From: Rhabdaerophilum calidifontis
GTDB taxonomy: Bacteria; Pseudomonadota; Alphaproteobacteria; Rhizobiales; Beijerinckiaceae
Assembly: GCF_008641065.1 (NCBI RefSeq)
Contig: NZ_VTRS01000001.1
Location: 620,001 to 684,000 of the forward strand
Length of the DNA: 64,000 nt
Direction of reading: 5' to 3'
Part shown: positions 44,321-52,869 of the stretch, in pieces
Position numbering within the stretch: the stretch's first letter is position 1
Layout: each line of letters opens with the position of its first letter
Made by a program: the position numbers and the translations under genes
Notes under the pieces: model-generated
Seen by the model: only the letters and a program-made list of their open reading frames with translations
Databases searched by the model: none
What the model was told of the DNA's origin: nothing

Positions 44321-44545
44321 TCAGCGCTTCTCGATCTCGAAGACGAGGCGCGCCTCCTCGCGATGCGCCGCGAGCAGGTAATCGCCGGTCTCGCGGAGGA
44401 GATTGGGGATGTCGATTGCGGCCATCGGGTCCGAACAGGTGACGACAAGACGCTCGCCCGGTTGCAACCCCTTGAGCGCCTTGCGGGTCTTGAGCGCCGG
44501 CAGGGGACATTTCAAACCTAAAAGATCGAGTGTTCGGGGGGGCAT
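44321..44545 (-). CDS. tusA: Sulfur carrier protein TusA
   Basis: A 74-residue TusA/SirA-family protein. The signature LDLLGLKCPLPALKTRKALK carries the persulfide-bearing Cys13 in a CPxP motif. TusA proteins relay sulfane sulfur for tRNA thiolation, Moco maturation or sulfur oxidation. Here possible partners are the YeeE/YedE transporter on the same strand (YeeD-YeeE style) and the Moco-dependent formate dehydrogenase further along. It is convergent with the TPR gene, 16 bases away. Confidence 0.94.
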   Translation of the reverse strand: MPPRTLDLLGLKCPLPALKTRKALKGLQPGERLVVTCSDPMAAIDIPNLLRETGDYLLAAHREEARLVFEIEKR

Positions 44546-44645
44546 CGGGGTCGCGCTGCTCCGGAAAAGCTGCGGCGATCCGGGGGCTTCCCGTCACCGC
44601 GCCGGTCGCCATATGCTGCGCCATTCGCCTGTTGTCGAGCCCGCC

Positions 44646-45941
44646 ATGCCATTTCGCGCCCGCTGCCTCATCGTCGTCCTTGCCGTCGGCGCGTTCGTCC
44701 TCGGCCTGTTTGGCGCTGGAGCGGGCTCCGTTGCCGCGCGCGACCTGCGCGGCCATGGCGGGCCGGTGCGGGCCATCCTGGTCAGCCCCGGAGAGATCGC
44801 GACAGCGGGGTTCGATACGCATGTGATCCGCTGGGATCCCGCGCGCGGCACGGCGCGCGATGTCCTCCGCTTCCATGACGGCGTGGTCAATGCGCTGGCC
44901 GCGTTGCCCGGCGGCGGGATCGCCAGCGCCGGCGAGGACCGGCGGATCGCGCTTTGGAATTCCGACGCGGCTGCCCCGGTGCGGGTTCTCGAAGGCCACG
45001 AGGCACCGATCGCGGCGCTGGCGCTCGCGCCAGACGGCGCGTCGCTTGCCTCGGCGGGCTGGGACGGGACGGCCCGGATCTGGGATCTCGCAACCGGACG
45101 CGCGCGGGTGATCGAAGGGCATCGCGGGCAGGTCAATGCGGTGCTGTTCCTGCCCGACGGCCGGCTCGCGACCGCCGGTTATGACGGCACGCTGCGCCTC
45201 CACCCGTCGGCGGGGGCGCCGACCATCCTCGAACTCGGCGTGCCACTCAACGCGCTTGCGCTCGCCGGCGGCGAGATCGTCGCCGCGGGGGCAGACGGCA
45301 TGCTCCGCTTCATCGATCAGACGGGACGCGTCGCGGCCGGGATCGAGATCGCGGAGACCCCGATCGTCGCGCTCGCGGTGAGCCCGGATGGCGGAATGAT
45401 CGCCGCGGCCGGGTTCCGCGGCGCGCTCGCAATCATCGACCGGCACAGCCGCGGCATCGTCCGGCGCCTCGCCGGGCCGGCATTTCCCGTCTGGTCGCTG
45501 GCCTTCTCCCCGGATGGCGCGGAGATCCTCACCGGCGGCGCGGACCGGCTCGTCCGGCGCTGGACGCTCGCCACCGGCGAGCCGGTGAATCCGATCCTGG
45601 CCGAGGCCACGGAGGCGCGGCTCCAAGCCTTCGCCGACCATCCGGGCGCTGAGGTGTTCCGGGCCTGCATCGCCTGCCATACCCTGTCCGAGGATGACGG
45701 CAACCGCGCCGGGCCGAGCCTGCACCGGATCATGGGGCGCCGGATCGCCACCGCCCCCGGCTATGCCTTTTCCCCGGCGCTGACGGGGATGGATATCGTC
45801 TGGACGCGCGAGACCGTCGCGCGGCTGTTCGAGATCGGCCCCAATGCCTATACTCCGGGAACCAAGATGCCGGAGCAGATCATCACCGGCGCCGCGGACC
45901 GCGAGGCGCTGGTGGATTTCCTCGACAAGGCAAGTCGCTGA
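44646..45941 (+). CDS. WD40-repeat protein fused to a cytochrome c domain
   Basis: A 431-residue exported protein. A signal peptide (MPFRARCLIVVLAVGAFVLG, cleavage near SVAARD) leads to about seven WD40-like blades (residues 30-330), for example AILVSPGEIATAGFDTHVIRW, GGIASAGEDRRIALWNS and ASLASAGWDGTARIWDL. A class I cytochrome c domain follows: CIACH (Cys341, Cys344, His345) and the axial Met408 in PGTKMPEQ. The propeller-haem combination implies a periplasmic redox or sensing/docking function, but no partner is obvious. The start at 44646 is the one that gives a clean signal peptide; an ATG further upstream adds a short hydrophilic lead. Confidence 0.85.
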   Translation: MPFRARCLIVVLAVGAFVLGLFGAGAGSVAARDLRGHGGPVRAILVSPGEIATAGFDTHVIRWDPARGTARDVLRFHDGVVNALAALPGGGIASAGEDRRIALWNSDAAAPVRVLEGHEAPIAALALAPDGASLASAGWDGTARIWDLATGRARVIEGHRGQVNAVLFLPDGRLATAGYDGTLRLHPSAGAPTILELGVPLNALALAGGEIVAAGADGMLRFIDQTGRVAAGIEIAETPIVALAVSPDGGMIAAAGFRGALAIIDRHSRGIVRRLAGPAFPVWSLAFSPDGAEILTGGADRLVRRWTLATGEPVNPILAEATEARLQAFADHPGAEVFRACIACHTLSEDDGNRAGPSLHRIMGRRIATAPGYAFSPALTGMDIVWTRETVARLFEIGPNAYTPGTKMPEQIITGAADREALVDFLDKASR

Positions 45942-45980
45942 AATCCACGGCAGGTTTGCTTATATTCCTATATTCTGGCA

Positions 45981-46004
45981 TCCTCCTCCAATACGGGGGG
46001 AGGA
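45981..46004 (+). promoter_or_regulatory. RNA hairpin enclosing the ribosome binding site
   Basis: TCCTCCTCC (45981-45989) can pair with GGGGGAGGA (45996-46004), nine pairs with one G-U, leaving an AATACG loop. The 3' arm contains the Shine-Dalgarno GGAGGA, eight bases before the ATG at 46013. Translation would be held off unless the hairpin opens. Whether this is a sensor is unknown. Confidence 0.5.
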
Positions 46005-46012
46005 ATACTTTC

Positions 46013-46987
46013 ATGGCTAAGAAAACCAGAAAGACGCCGAAGAAACCGCTCGTTGATGTCGTCGCCGTCGAAAACGACAATCTGGGCAAGATCGTCTTCA
46101 ACGATTTCCTGACCCCGGAACAGCGGGGAAGCGACAAGTTTCTCGATCTCGTGACGTGGAACATCAAATGGTTCAACGTCAAGGATCCGAAGCGGGTCGA
46201 TCTGATTGCCCAAATCATGGCCGAGATCAACGCGGATGTCTTCGTGCTCCAGGAGATCGAGGATCAATCCATGGAGCCGGTCATCCGGAAGCTGTTCGAA
46301 TACGGCGCGGGCTCCTACAAGAGCTATTACGGTTCGCTCGGCGGCGATCAGCGCGTAACCCTGCTCTACGATACCGCCTTCGTGCGCGCGACCTCGAATC
46401 CGACGGAGCTGTTCTCGCCCGATCTCGTCATTCCCGGCACGCGCAAGCGGGTCTTTCCGCGCCTGCCGGTGCAGGTCGGACTCACGGTCCTCGCCCGCGA
46501 GCCGAGCGGGGAGCTCTCGCCGTTCGATTTCGAATTGGTCGGCCTGCATCTGAAGAGCCAGCGCCCGGATGCGTCGGGCGATGACGGAACCGCCCAGCGC
46601 GAGGAAGCGGCCAGGAAGCTCGCCGAATGGATCGAGGGCGATGCCACCGATTCCGACCTCATCATGGCCGGCGATTGGAACACGCTGGCCGAGCGCCCGG
46701 AATTCGCGCCGATCCGCGCACTGGAGGAGAAGGGCGAGGTGGCGTTCGAATCCTACAACCCAAAGAACGAGGCGAGCCATCTCTTCAAGAATGGCAAGAA
46801 ATCGCGGCTCGATTACATCATGCTCTCGGCCGGCGCGAGCAAGGCCACATCGGCCGCGCATACCAAGGCCGAAGTCCTGCAATGGACGAAGCTCGACGGC
46901 AGCCGCAAGGCGCTCGAATGGATCGTCGACAACGTGAGTGACCATCTGCCGGTGATCGGCCGCTTCTATTTCTTCGACGAGGACTGA
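46013..46987 (+). CDS. Endonuclease/exonuclease/phosphatase-family protein
   Basis: A 324-residue EEP-superfamily hydrolase (DNase I-like fold) without signal peptide. Active-site motifs are VTWNIKWFN, FVLQEIED (metal Glu), LVGLHLKSQ (His), IMAGDWNT (Asp, Asn), RLDYIML and NVSDHLPVIG (catalytic Asp-His). It may cleave DNA, phosphoinositide-like or nucleotide substrates. A Lys-rich N-terminus (MAKKTRKTPKKP) could bind nucleic acid. The A+T-richer upstream region and Lys-rich codons look unlike neighbouring genes and hint at transfer. The ATG at 46013 has GGAGGA eight bases upstream. Confidence 0.85.
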   Translation: MAKKTRKTPKKPLVDVVAVENDNLGKIVFNDFLTPEQRGSDKFLDLVTWNIKWFNVKDPKRVDLIAQIMAEINADVFVLQEIEDQSMEPVIRKLFEYGAGSYKSYYGSLGGDQRVTLLYDTAFVRATSNPTELFSPDLVIPGTRKRVFPRLPVQVGLTVLAREPSGELSPFDFELVGLHLKSQRPDASGDDGTAQREEAARKLAEWIEGDATDSDLIMAGDWNTLAERPEFAPIRALEEKGEVAFESYNPKNEASHLFKNGKKSRLDYIMLSAGASKATSAAHTKAEVLQWTKLDGSRKALEWIVDNVSDHLPVIGRFYFFDED

Positions 46988-47024
46988 ACCCGGCGGAGGG
47001 CGGGAGGTTCTGTCGCCCAATCCG

Positions 47025-49097
47025 TCAGTTGTGTTCCCCATCCGCCGCGGCGTCATGGTTTGTGCGCGGATAATCCTCGTTGGTCCGGACCAGCGGCCGC
47101 GCCGGTCCCCCATAGGGATCGAACCCGGCCAAGGCGGCGGTCTCGATCCGGCAATCGTCGCAATAGCCGACGAGGCTCAGGCGGTCGGCATTGGGGCCGG
47201 AATACATCCAGTGCTGGCCGGCGAGCTTGGCCTTGATCCGTTCGATTGTCGCCTTCGTGCCGAAGGGCTTGCCACAGCGGTCGCAAGGGTAGGGCTCCTC
47301 CTGCTTCAGCGTCAGCGGCGGCGCGGTGATGCGGGTGAAGTCGAGACGGGGTTCCAGCGTCATCACGTCTTCTGGGCAGGTCGCGACGCAGAGCCCGCAT
47401 TGAACGCAGAGATCCTCCTGGAAGCGCAGTTCCGGCCGGTCGGGATTGGCGGAAAGCGCCGCGGCCGGGCAGGCGGAGACGCAGGAGAGGCAGAGCGTGC
47501 AGCCCTCCGCTTCGATCGTCACGCGGCCGAAGGGGGCGCCCGGCGGCAGCGCCACCCGCTCCGGTCGCGCCGGGGCATGCGCGTGCCATTCGCGCAGGGC
47601 GAGCATCGTCAGCGCCCGCCCGGCCCCGCGCGGCTGAAAGGTCGCGGGCGGCGTCGCGCCGCCGCGGGGCAGGGCGCGGAGCCGCGCGAGCAGCGCATCG
47701 GGATCGTCGGTCTGGATCACGGCGAGTGCCTCGGCCGCGTGGCCCATCGCCGGCATGAGCGCGCCCGCGAGCGCCGCGAGCCGGCTGAGCGGCGCCAGAT
47801 CGTGCTTGGGCTTCTCCGGTACGAGGAAGGCGATCCCCGCCGCGCCATACGCAAAGGCGGCGGCGATCTCGCCGATGCCGAGTTGTGTGACTTCATTGAG
47901 CGCAAGCGGGAGGACGCGTGCCGGCAGCCCCTCGCCATGGCGGGCGAGCGCCGCGATCAGCGGGGCGCCGTGCGGCGTGTCATGGACGAGGAGCACCGCG
48001 TCGCGCCCGCCGGCTGCGGCATGGGTGGCGAGCAGCGTGCGCAGGCGCCGCATCGTCTCCTCGGCCGAAGGCAGCGCATAGGCGGCGGCGCCGGTCGGGC
48101 AGACGGACGCGCAGCCGCCGCAGCCGGCGCAGATATGCGGATCGATGGCGACATGATCCCCGGCGGGGGTGATCGCTCCGGTCGGGCAGATTTCGAGGCA
48201 GCGCGCGCAGCCGGTGATCCGGTTGCGGGAATGCGCGCAGAGCTCGGCGTGAAAATCGACGTATTTCGGCTTGTCGAAGGTGCCGACGAGATCACGCGCG
48301 CGGGCGATCGCGGCCGCAACCGCCGCCGGGCTGTTCGGATCGGCGCGCAGATAGCCGTCTCGCAGCGCGCCGGCCGCGAAGAGCGGCGTTTCGCCGGCAA
48401 GATCGAGGATAAGGTCGCAGCGCGAGACGGCACCGGATTTCGGCGGGCCGAATTCGAGGCGCGCACGCGAGGAGGGCCGCGCGGCCGCGACCTCGTCGCA
48501 GGTCAGCTCGAAATTGCCGAGCCAGCCCTTCGCCTGGCGGATGCGGCCGCGCAGGATCGGGAAATCGCGCGCGACCGGCGGGATGATATCGCCCGGGGCG
48601 TTCAGCATCACCGTGACGTCGAGGCTCTCGGCGAGCTGACGCCCGGCCTCGATGGCGGTCTCGTCCCGGCCATAGACGAGGATCACGCCCTGGCTCTCGA
48701 GCGTCACGAAGGGCAGGGCGGGCGGCGCGAGGCGCGCGGCGGCGATGAGTGCCGCCATTTTCGCGCCGGCTGCCGCGCCCTCGCGCGACCAGCCGGCCGA
48801 ATCGCGAATATCGACATAGGTCTGCGTGCCTTCGAAGCCGAGATCGTCGAGGGCGGCGCGCAATCCCGCCTCCTCCTGGCGGCAGGCGATGGTGACGGCG
48901 CTGCCGCGCGCAGCCTCGGCGAGCCGGTCGCGCTCGGGCCCGCAGAGATGCTCGCAGGCGCGCAACACGACGTCGCTCCCGGCGATCGTCTGGCCGATCG
49001 CCGCAAGATCCGGTGTGAAGCTGCCTTCGCAGGAGCAGACGAACAGCGTTTCCCGCGGCGATTCCGGCGATTCCGGGCGTGCGATCGCGTCGGTCAT
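47025..49097 (-). CDS. Multi-cluster 4Fe-4S protein of the formate dehydrogenase locus
   Basis: A 690-residue cytoplasmic protein with no signal peptide. It holds two pairs of ferredoxin-type motifs: Cys287/297/300/304 with Cys323/326/329/333, and Cys533/536/539/543 with Cys564/567/570/574. Two more cysteine pairs lie at 605/608 and 646/649, and an N-terminal CSCEGSF (21-23) lies in a Cys-rich region. This protein is a regular companion of membrane formate dehydrogenases in Hyphomicrobiales, with a presumed electron-transfer or maturation role that I do not know to be demonstrated. It is divergent from the ligase-like gene across 162 bases. The start at 49097 is chosen because the longer reading adds an Arg-rich, unsupported lead. 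Confidence 0.82.
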   Translation of the reverse strand: MTDAIARPESPESPRETLFVCSCEGSFTPDLAAIGQTIAGSDVVLRACEHLCGPERDRLAEAARGSAVTIACRQEEAGLRAALDDLGFEGTQTYVDIRDSAGWSREGAAAGAKMAALIAAARLAPPALPFVTLESQGVILVYGRDETAIEAGRQLAESLDVTVMLNAPGDIIPPVARDFPILRGRIRQAKGWLGNFELTCDEVAAARPSSRARLEFGPPKSGAVSRCDLILDLAGETPLFAAGALRDGYLRADPNSPAAVAAAIARARDLVGTFDKPKYVDFHAELCAHSRNRITGCARCLEICPTGAITPAGDHVAIDPHICAGCGGCASVCPTGAAAYALPSAEETMRRLRTLLATHAAAGGRDAVLLVHDTPHGAPLIAALARHGEGLPARVLPLALNEVTQLGIGEIAAAFAYGAAGIAFLVPEKPKHDLAPLSRLAALAGALMPAMGHAAEALAVIQTDDPDALLARLRALPRGGATPPATFQPRGAGRALTMLALREWHAHAPARPERVALPPGAPFGRVTIEAEGCTLCLSCVSACPAAALSANPDRPELRFQEDLCVQCGLCVATCPEDVMTLEPRLDFTRITAPPLTLKQEEPYPCDRCGKPFGTKATIERIKAKLAGQHWMYSGPNADRLSLVGYCDDCRIETAALAGFDPYGGPARPLVRTNEDYPRTNHDAAADGEHN

Positions 49098-49259
49098 GGC
49101 GGGTCGGTTCTCCCTCGGCGGCAGGCGGCGCAATCTCGCTTCGCCCTTGTCTTTTTTGGAATCCCTACAAATAACGTTGCGTTCCGGGAGACAAGGGGCG
49201 TGCGGAAAATGCGTTCAAATCCCGTATCGGAGCCCGGATGGACAGGATGACCGCGCCGT

Positions 49260-50012
49260 ATGGACCTGCCTGCGCTTGAGGATGCCGATTTCCCGCCGCT
49301 GATCGCGCCCTTCCGGCTTCGTGAGCGCGAGGACGCCTTCGCGACGGCGCTCGCGGCGGCGCAGGCTTCCGGGGAGGCGTATCGCGGCGCCGGGAGCCTG
49401 CATTATGTCGGCCGCTTCGAGCTGATCGAGTTTGCGATCACCCTCGAACCGCAGGAACCGCTGCGGATCGCGCGGAAGATCCTGTTTGCCGGCATGAACG
49501 CGCTCGCCGAGGCGCTGGCCCTGCTCGCGCCGCCGGAGAAGCCGATCGGCTTCCATTATCCCGGCGCGCTCCATTTCGACGGCGCGCTGATCGGCGGCGG
49601 CCGGATCGCCTGGCCGGACGGTTGCAGCGCGGATGAGACGCCCGATTGGCTGATCTTCGGCGCCATGGTCCGGGCCGGCGGGGTCCGGGATCAGGGGATG
49701 GGGCTCGGCCCCGGCATCACCACGCTCGACGATGAGGGCTTCATGGCCTGGAACCCCGCCGGCGTCTCGGCCTCCTTCTCCCGGCAATTCCTGGTCGAGG
49801 TCGACAATTGGTCGGAGAAGGGCATGCGCGAGATCGGCCCGCGCTATCTGTCCCGCCTCGAGACGGGGCGCGGCGCGAAGCGGCGGGGCATCGACGAGAA
49901 CGGCGACCTGCTCATCGACGAAGGCGGCGGCGCCCCGCGCCGCCTCCCCTTCCCGGAGGGGGGCGCGGCGCCGGAATGGCGCGATCCCGAAACCGGCGAG
50001 CCGCGGGGCTGA
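49260..50012 (+). CDS. Biotin/lipoate-protein ligase-like protein
   Basis: A 250-residue protein with the biotin/lipoate A/B ligase fold core, including LAEALALLAPPEKPIGFHYPG, IGGGRIAWPD and PDWLIFGAMVRAG, and a small C-terminal domain (DUF4444-like). A canonical catalytic Lys motif is not obvious, so ligase activity is uncertain. Homologues are routinely the first gene of FDH operons in Hyphomicrobiales. The next gene begins two bases after its stop. Confidence 0.8.
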   Translation: MDLPALEDADFPPLIAPFRLREREDAFATALAAAQASGEAYRGAGSLHYVGRFELIEFAITLEPQEPLRIARKILFAGMNALAEALALLAPPEKPIGFHYPGALHFDGALIGGGRIAWPDGCSADETPDWLIFGAMVRAGGVRDQGMGLGPGITTLDDEGFMAWNPAGVSASFSRQFLVEVDNWSEKGMREIGPRYLSRLETGRGAKRRGIDENGDLLIDEGGGAPRRLPFPEGGAAPEWRDPETGEPRG

Positions 50013-50013
50013 C

Positions 50014-50556
50014 ATGGCGAGGCTGCTGCGCACGATCCGGCTCGATCCGTCGGATGCCTTCGTCTTCACCCGTGCGGCGGAGCCGGGCGAATGGGCGGTG
50101 CCCGGCACCTTCCTGTTCTGGGAGCGGCCGGTCGAAACGCTGATCGGCAAGGAGCGGGCGGCGTTCCGGTCCGGGCTGCTCGGGGTTTCGAGCTTCGGCT
50201 GGTCGACGCTGGTGACGATCGTCGAGGCGGATGCGGGGGAGCGTGCGGGCCTTGTCGACGCACTCGCCGCGCGGCTTCTCGCCGAATGCGGCGCCCCGGA
50301 CGCCTCGGCCGCGCGGGCGGCGGCCGAGGCCGAGATCGCCTATGCCGAGGAACTCGCCGAGCCGCCGGTGGGGACGCTTGTCGCGATCCATCGCAGCGTC
50401 GAGAATGGCGAGATCGTCGAGCGCTTCCGCACGCTGCTGCCGGGCACCGACGAGCGGCATTCGCGCGCCTTCACCTTCGTCGAGATCGCGGACGAGCCGG
50501 ATGTCGAGGAGCGGGTCGATCTGGCGGGGCTTGCGATAGGGAAGGAAGCGTCATGA
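50014..50556 (+). CDS. DUF6505-family protein
   Basis: A 180-residue uncharacterised protein. It starts ARLLRTIRLDPSDAFVFTRA, followed by EWAVPGTFLFW, and contains an Ala/Glu-rich helical centre (about 80-115, AARAAAEAEIAYAEELAEPP). It is one of a set of small conserved proteins encoded just ahead of formate dehydrogenase genes, likely in assembly or regulation. Its stop overlaps the next start (ATGA). No signal peptide or metal motif is seen. Confidence 0.78.
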   Translation: MARLLRTIRLDPSDAFVFTRAAEPGEWAVPGTFLFWERPVETLIGKERAAFRSGLLGVSSFGWSTLVTIVEADAGERAGLVDALAARLLAECGAPDASAARAAAEAEIAYAEELAEPPVGTLVAIHRSVENGEIVERFRTLLPGTDERHSRAFTFVEIADEPDVEERVDLAGLAIGKEAS

Positions 50557-51614
50557 CGGGAGCGGCCGAGGGGATGGCGGAGGCGCCGGCCGAGCCGCGG
50601 GATGCCGGCGCGCCGGATTTCTGGGTCGCAAGCGGGCATCATCTCGTCGATCGCGCCGATCATGGCGGGCTTGTCGTCACCGACGAATTCCTCAAGGCCT
50701 ATCTCGCCCGGCCAGAACTGATGCCGCCGGCGGAGGCCTGCCCGGTGGAGCGGGGGCTACATGCGCGCCTCCTGGCCGCGCCGCGTGCCGCCATCCCGCC
50801 CGACGAGATCGCGCTGATCGCCGATGCCGATGCGCGCGAGAATTTCGGGCTCTTCCTCGCCTTCCGCGACCATCTGCTCGCGCATGCGACGCTGGAGGCG
50901 GCCTACCTCGCGCTTCTGCGCGGGGGGATGGGTCGGATCCCGCCGCTCTTCGTGCAGCATCTGACGCATCTCGTCGCGCGCAATGCGTTCGACGGCATCC
51001 GCGACGCGCATGTGCTGCGGGCGGCGGAATGCTTCTTCCGCCCCCAGCGCGTCACGGTGCATGAAGGCTCGCTCCTGCTCGCGGACGAGGAAGCCATCGC
51101 GCTGCACGAGCATGACCGGCAGCATTCGCCGCTGCTCAACATGCTCGGCGGGCCGGCCGTCACCGAGCTTGAAGTGCTCAAGCCGGCGAATGCCGGAGGC
51201 TATGCGGCGCGCTCGGATGCGCATGACCTGGTGTTCGATCTCACCGATCCCGAGCACGGGCGCCCCGCGCTCGCCCGCGCCATGGCGATCTGGACCCGGC
51301 ACCTGCTCGGCTTCACGCCGGAATTCCGACCGGTCGAGGGTTTCGAGAACGCGCGCTTCACGTGGTTCTTGGCGCTCGATGCCGAAGCCACGGCGATCGG
51401 CAACCGCCTCTGGCGGGGCGAGGCGCTGGCGGAAGAGGCCCGTGCGCGGGTGCTCGCGCTGTTCACCTTTACGCTGCCCGATCATCCGCGCATCCTCAGC
51501 GCGCAGCGCGGCGGGCAGGGCTTCGCGATCCTCGCCATGGATCCGGACCGGCTGATGCGGATCAAGCCGCAGAATCTCGTCGCCGGCCTGCCGCTGGCGC
51601 CGGATCAGGGCTGA
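50553..51614 (+). CDS. DUF6352-family protein
   Basis: A 353-residue uncharacterised protein. Recognisable segments are APDFWVASGHHLVDR, VTDEFLKAYLARPEL, VQHLTHLVARNAFDGI, LLADEEAIALHEHDRQHSPL and GQGFAILAMDPDRLMRI. The many His residues around 135-215 might bind metal, but this is a guess. The start overlaps the stop of the previous gene by four bases, indicating coupled translation within the FDH accessory operon. Confidence 0.78.
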   Translation: MTGAAEGMAEAPAEPRDAGAPDFWVASGHHLVDRADHGGLVVTDEFLKAYLARPELMPPAEACPVERGLHARLLAAPRAAIPPDEIALIADADARENFGLFLAFRDHLLAHATLEAAYLALLRGGMGRIPPLFVQHLTHLVARNAFDGIRDAHVLRAAECFFRPQRVTVHEGSLLLADEEAIALHEHDRQHSPLLNMLGGPAVTELEVLKPANAGGYAARSDAHDLVFDLTDPEHGRPALARAMAIWTRHLLGFTPEFRPVEGFENARFTWFLALDAEATAIGNRLWRGEALAEEARARVLALFTFTLPDHPRILSAQRGGQGFAILAMDPDRLMRIKPQNLVAGLPLAPDQG

Positions 51615-51623
51615 GGAGGCGGC

Positions 51624-52133
51624 ATGCCGGAAATGTCGATCCCCGTCGGCGTCATCGCCGAGAAGCGCAAGGCGGCAAGCCCCTGGATCGACCATACCTG
51701 GTCGGTCGAGGCGGTGCTGACGGGGATTCCGGCTGCGGCCCGCATGACCCTGATCGCGCGGGACGAGACGGGCGAGCGCTATTATGTCGGCGCGGAAAAC
51801 CTCGTCTTCTCCTCGGTCGAGACGGCGCGCTATCGCGACAATCTCCTCAGCGGCGCGCCGAAGCTCTGGGTGGTGATGCGGGAGGATGCGCTCGATGCGA
51901 CGCTGACGCTCGTCACCGTCACGGCCGATCCCGCGGAAGGCGAGGCGCATGCCGAATCCGAGGCCAATCTTGTCGGCACCGTGCCGATGGCGCCGGAAAT
52001 CGCCGCCGCGCTCGCCGCTTTCGTCGACGAACATCATGTCGAGCGGGATTTCTTCAAGCGCAAGCGTGACCGCGCCGATCCCGACGGACTCGGCCGCCGC
52101 CGGCCGGGACGGGGAGGCGATCATGGCGGATGA
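51624..52133 (+). CDS. DUF3305-family protein
   Basis: A 169-residue uncharacterised protein with the family start SIPVGVIAEKRKAASPWIDH and WSVEAVLTG; a central segment ERYYVGAENLVFSSVETARY; and an Asp/Ala helix near the end leading to FFKRKRDRADP. Family members are encoded with DUF3306 proteins next to formate dehydrogenase genes. Its C-terminal codons overlap the start of the next gene by 11 bases. Confidence 0.85.
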   Translation: MPEMSIPVGVIAEKRKAASPWIDHTWSVEAVLTGIPAAARMTLIARDETGERYYVGAENLVFSSVETARYRDNLLSGAPKLWVVMREDALDATLTLVTVTADPAEGEAHAESEANLVGTVPMAPEIAAALAAFVDEHHVERDFFKRKRDRADPDGLGRRRPGRGGDHGG

Positions 52134-52773
52134 GGGCGGCTTTCTCGGGCGCTGGTCGCGCCGCAAGCGCGCCGCGGCGCGGCCGGAGGCGGTGGAGCCA
52201 GCCCTGCCCGCGGCCGTGGACGCACCCGCGCCGGCGGACGGGATGGAAGCCGAGGCGGAGCCCTTCGACCCCGCCAGCCTGCCGCCGGTCGAGAGCCTGA
52301 CCGCCGAAAGCGATATCCGCGATTTCCTGCGCAAGGAGGTGCCGGACGCGCTGCGCAACGCCGCGCTGAGGCGGATCTGGAGTGAGGATCCCTTCATCCG
52401 CAGCTATATCGGACCGGCCGATTACGCCTGGGACTTCAACGATCCCGCCGCGATCCCGGGCTTTGGGGCCCTGGAGACCGGGTTCGATCTGCCGTCTCAT
52501 CTCAGCCGGATGACCGGCGCCGCCCCCCCGCCCGCACCGGCTGGGATGGAAGGGGTGATCGAACAGGAATCGGTCTTATCAGGAGAGGCCGTGACGCCGG
52601 CCGTTCCGGACATGTCGGGCGATCCGCCGCCCGCCGAGCCGGCGCTTCCGGTGTCCTCAAGGCCGGAGGACGCACCGCGCGAACCGGATCCGGACGCACC
52701 GGAGCTGGAAATTCGCAAGGAAAATCAACGTCAACCTGTCCGGCGGCGACATGGTGGCGCAGTTCCGGTCTGA
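52123..52773 (+). CDS. DUF3306-family protein
   Basis: A 216-residue uncharacterised protein. The conserved front GGFLGRWSRRKRAA and the DLRxFxR-like SDIRDFLRKEVPDALRNAAL are diagnostic, followed by WDFNDPAAIPGFGAL. The C-terminal third is Pro/Glu/Asp-rich, probably disordered. The stop lies within a weak terminator hairpin. It is the last gene before the promoter of the torD-fdh genes, so the accessory and structural genes appear to be separate transcription units. Confidence 0.85.
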   Translation: MADEGGFLGRWSRRKRAAARPEAVEPALPAAVDAPAPADGMEAEAEPFDPASLPPVESLTAESDIRDFLRKEVPDALRNAALRRIWSEDPFIRSYIGPADYAWDFNDPAAIPGFGALETGFDLPSHLSRMTGAAPPPAPAGMEGVIEQESVLSGEAVTPAVPDMSGDPPPAEPALPVSSRPEDAPREPDPDAPELEIRKENQRQPVRRRHGGAVPV

Positions 52774-52784
52774 CCGGCGTTTTT
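52765..52784 (+). terminator. Weak terminator-like hairpin at the DUF3306 stop
   Basis: CCGG (52765-52768) and CCGG (52774-52777) flank TCTGA, extendable to CCGGTC/GACCGG, and are followed by CG and five T residues. The stem is short, so termination would be partial. Confidence 0.4.
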
Positions 52785-52787
52785 CCC

Positions 52788-52815
52788 TTGCCGTGGCATA
52801 GGTTCCGCCTATAAT
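52788..52815 (+). promoter_or_regulatory. Predicted sigma70-type promoter of the torD-fdh operon
   Basis: TTGCCG (52788-52793), a 16-base spacer and a perfect TATAAT (52810-52815) lie in an A+T-rich patch. Initiation near 52822 would leave about 48 bases of leader before the ATG at 52870. Confidence 0.65.
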
Positions 52816-52869
52816 TTTGAATGATTGTATTTCCAAAAGACGGCCTTCAACGCCGCAGCAAGGGTGGAA

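Noticed and set aside
49210-49235. GTTCAAATCCCG resembling a tRNA T-loop
   Set aside because: The flanking bases do not form a T-stem and no acceptor or anticodon arms are found.
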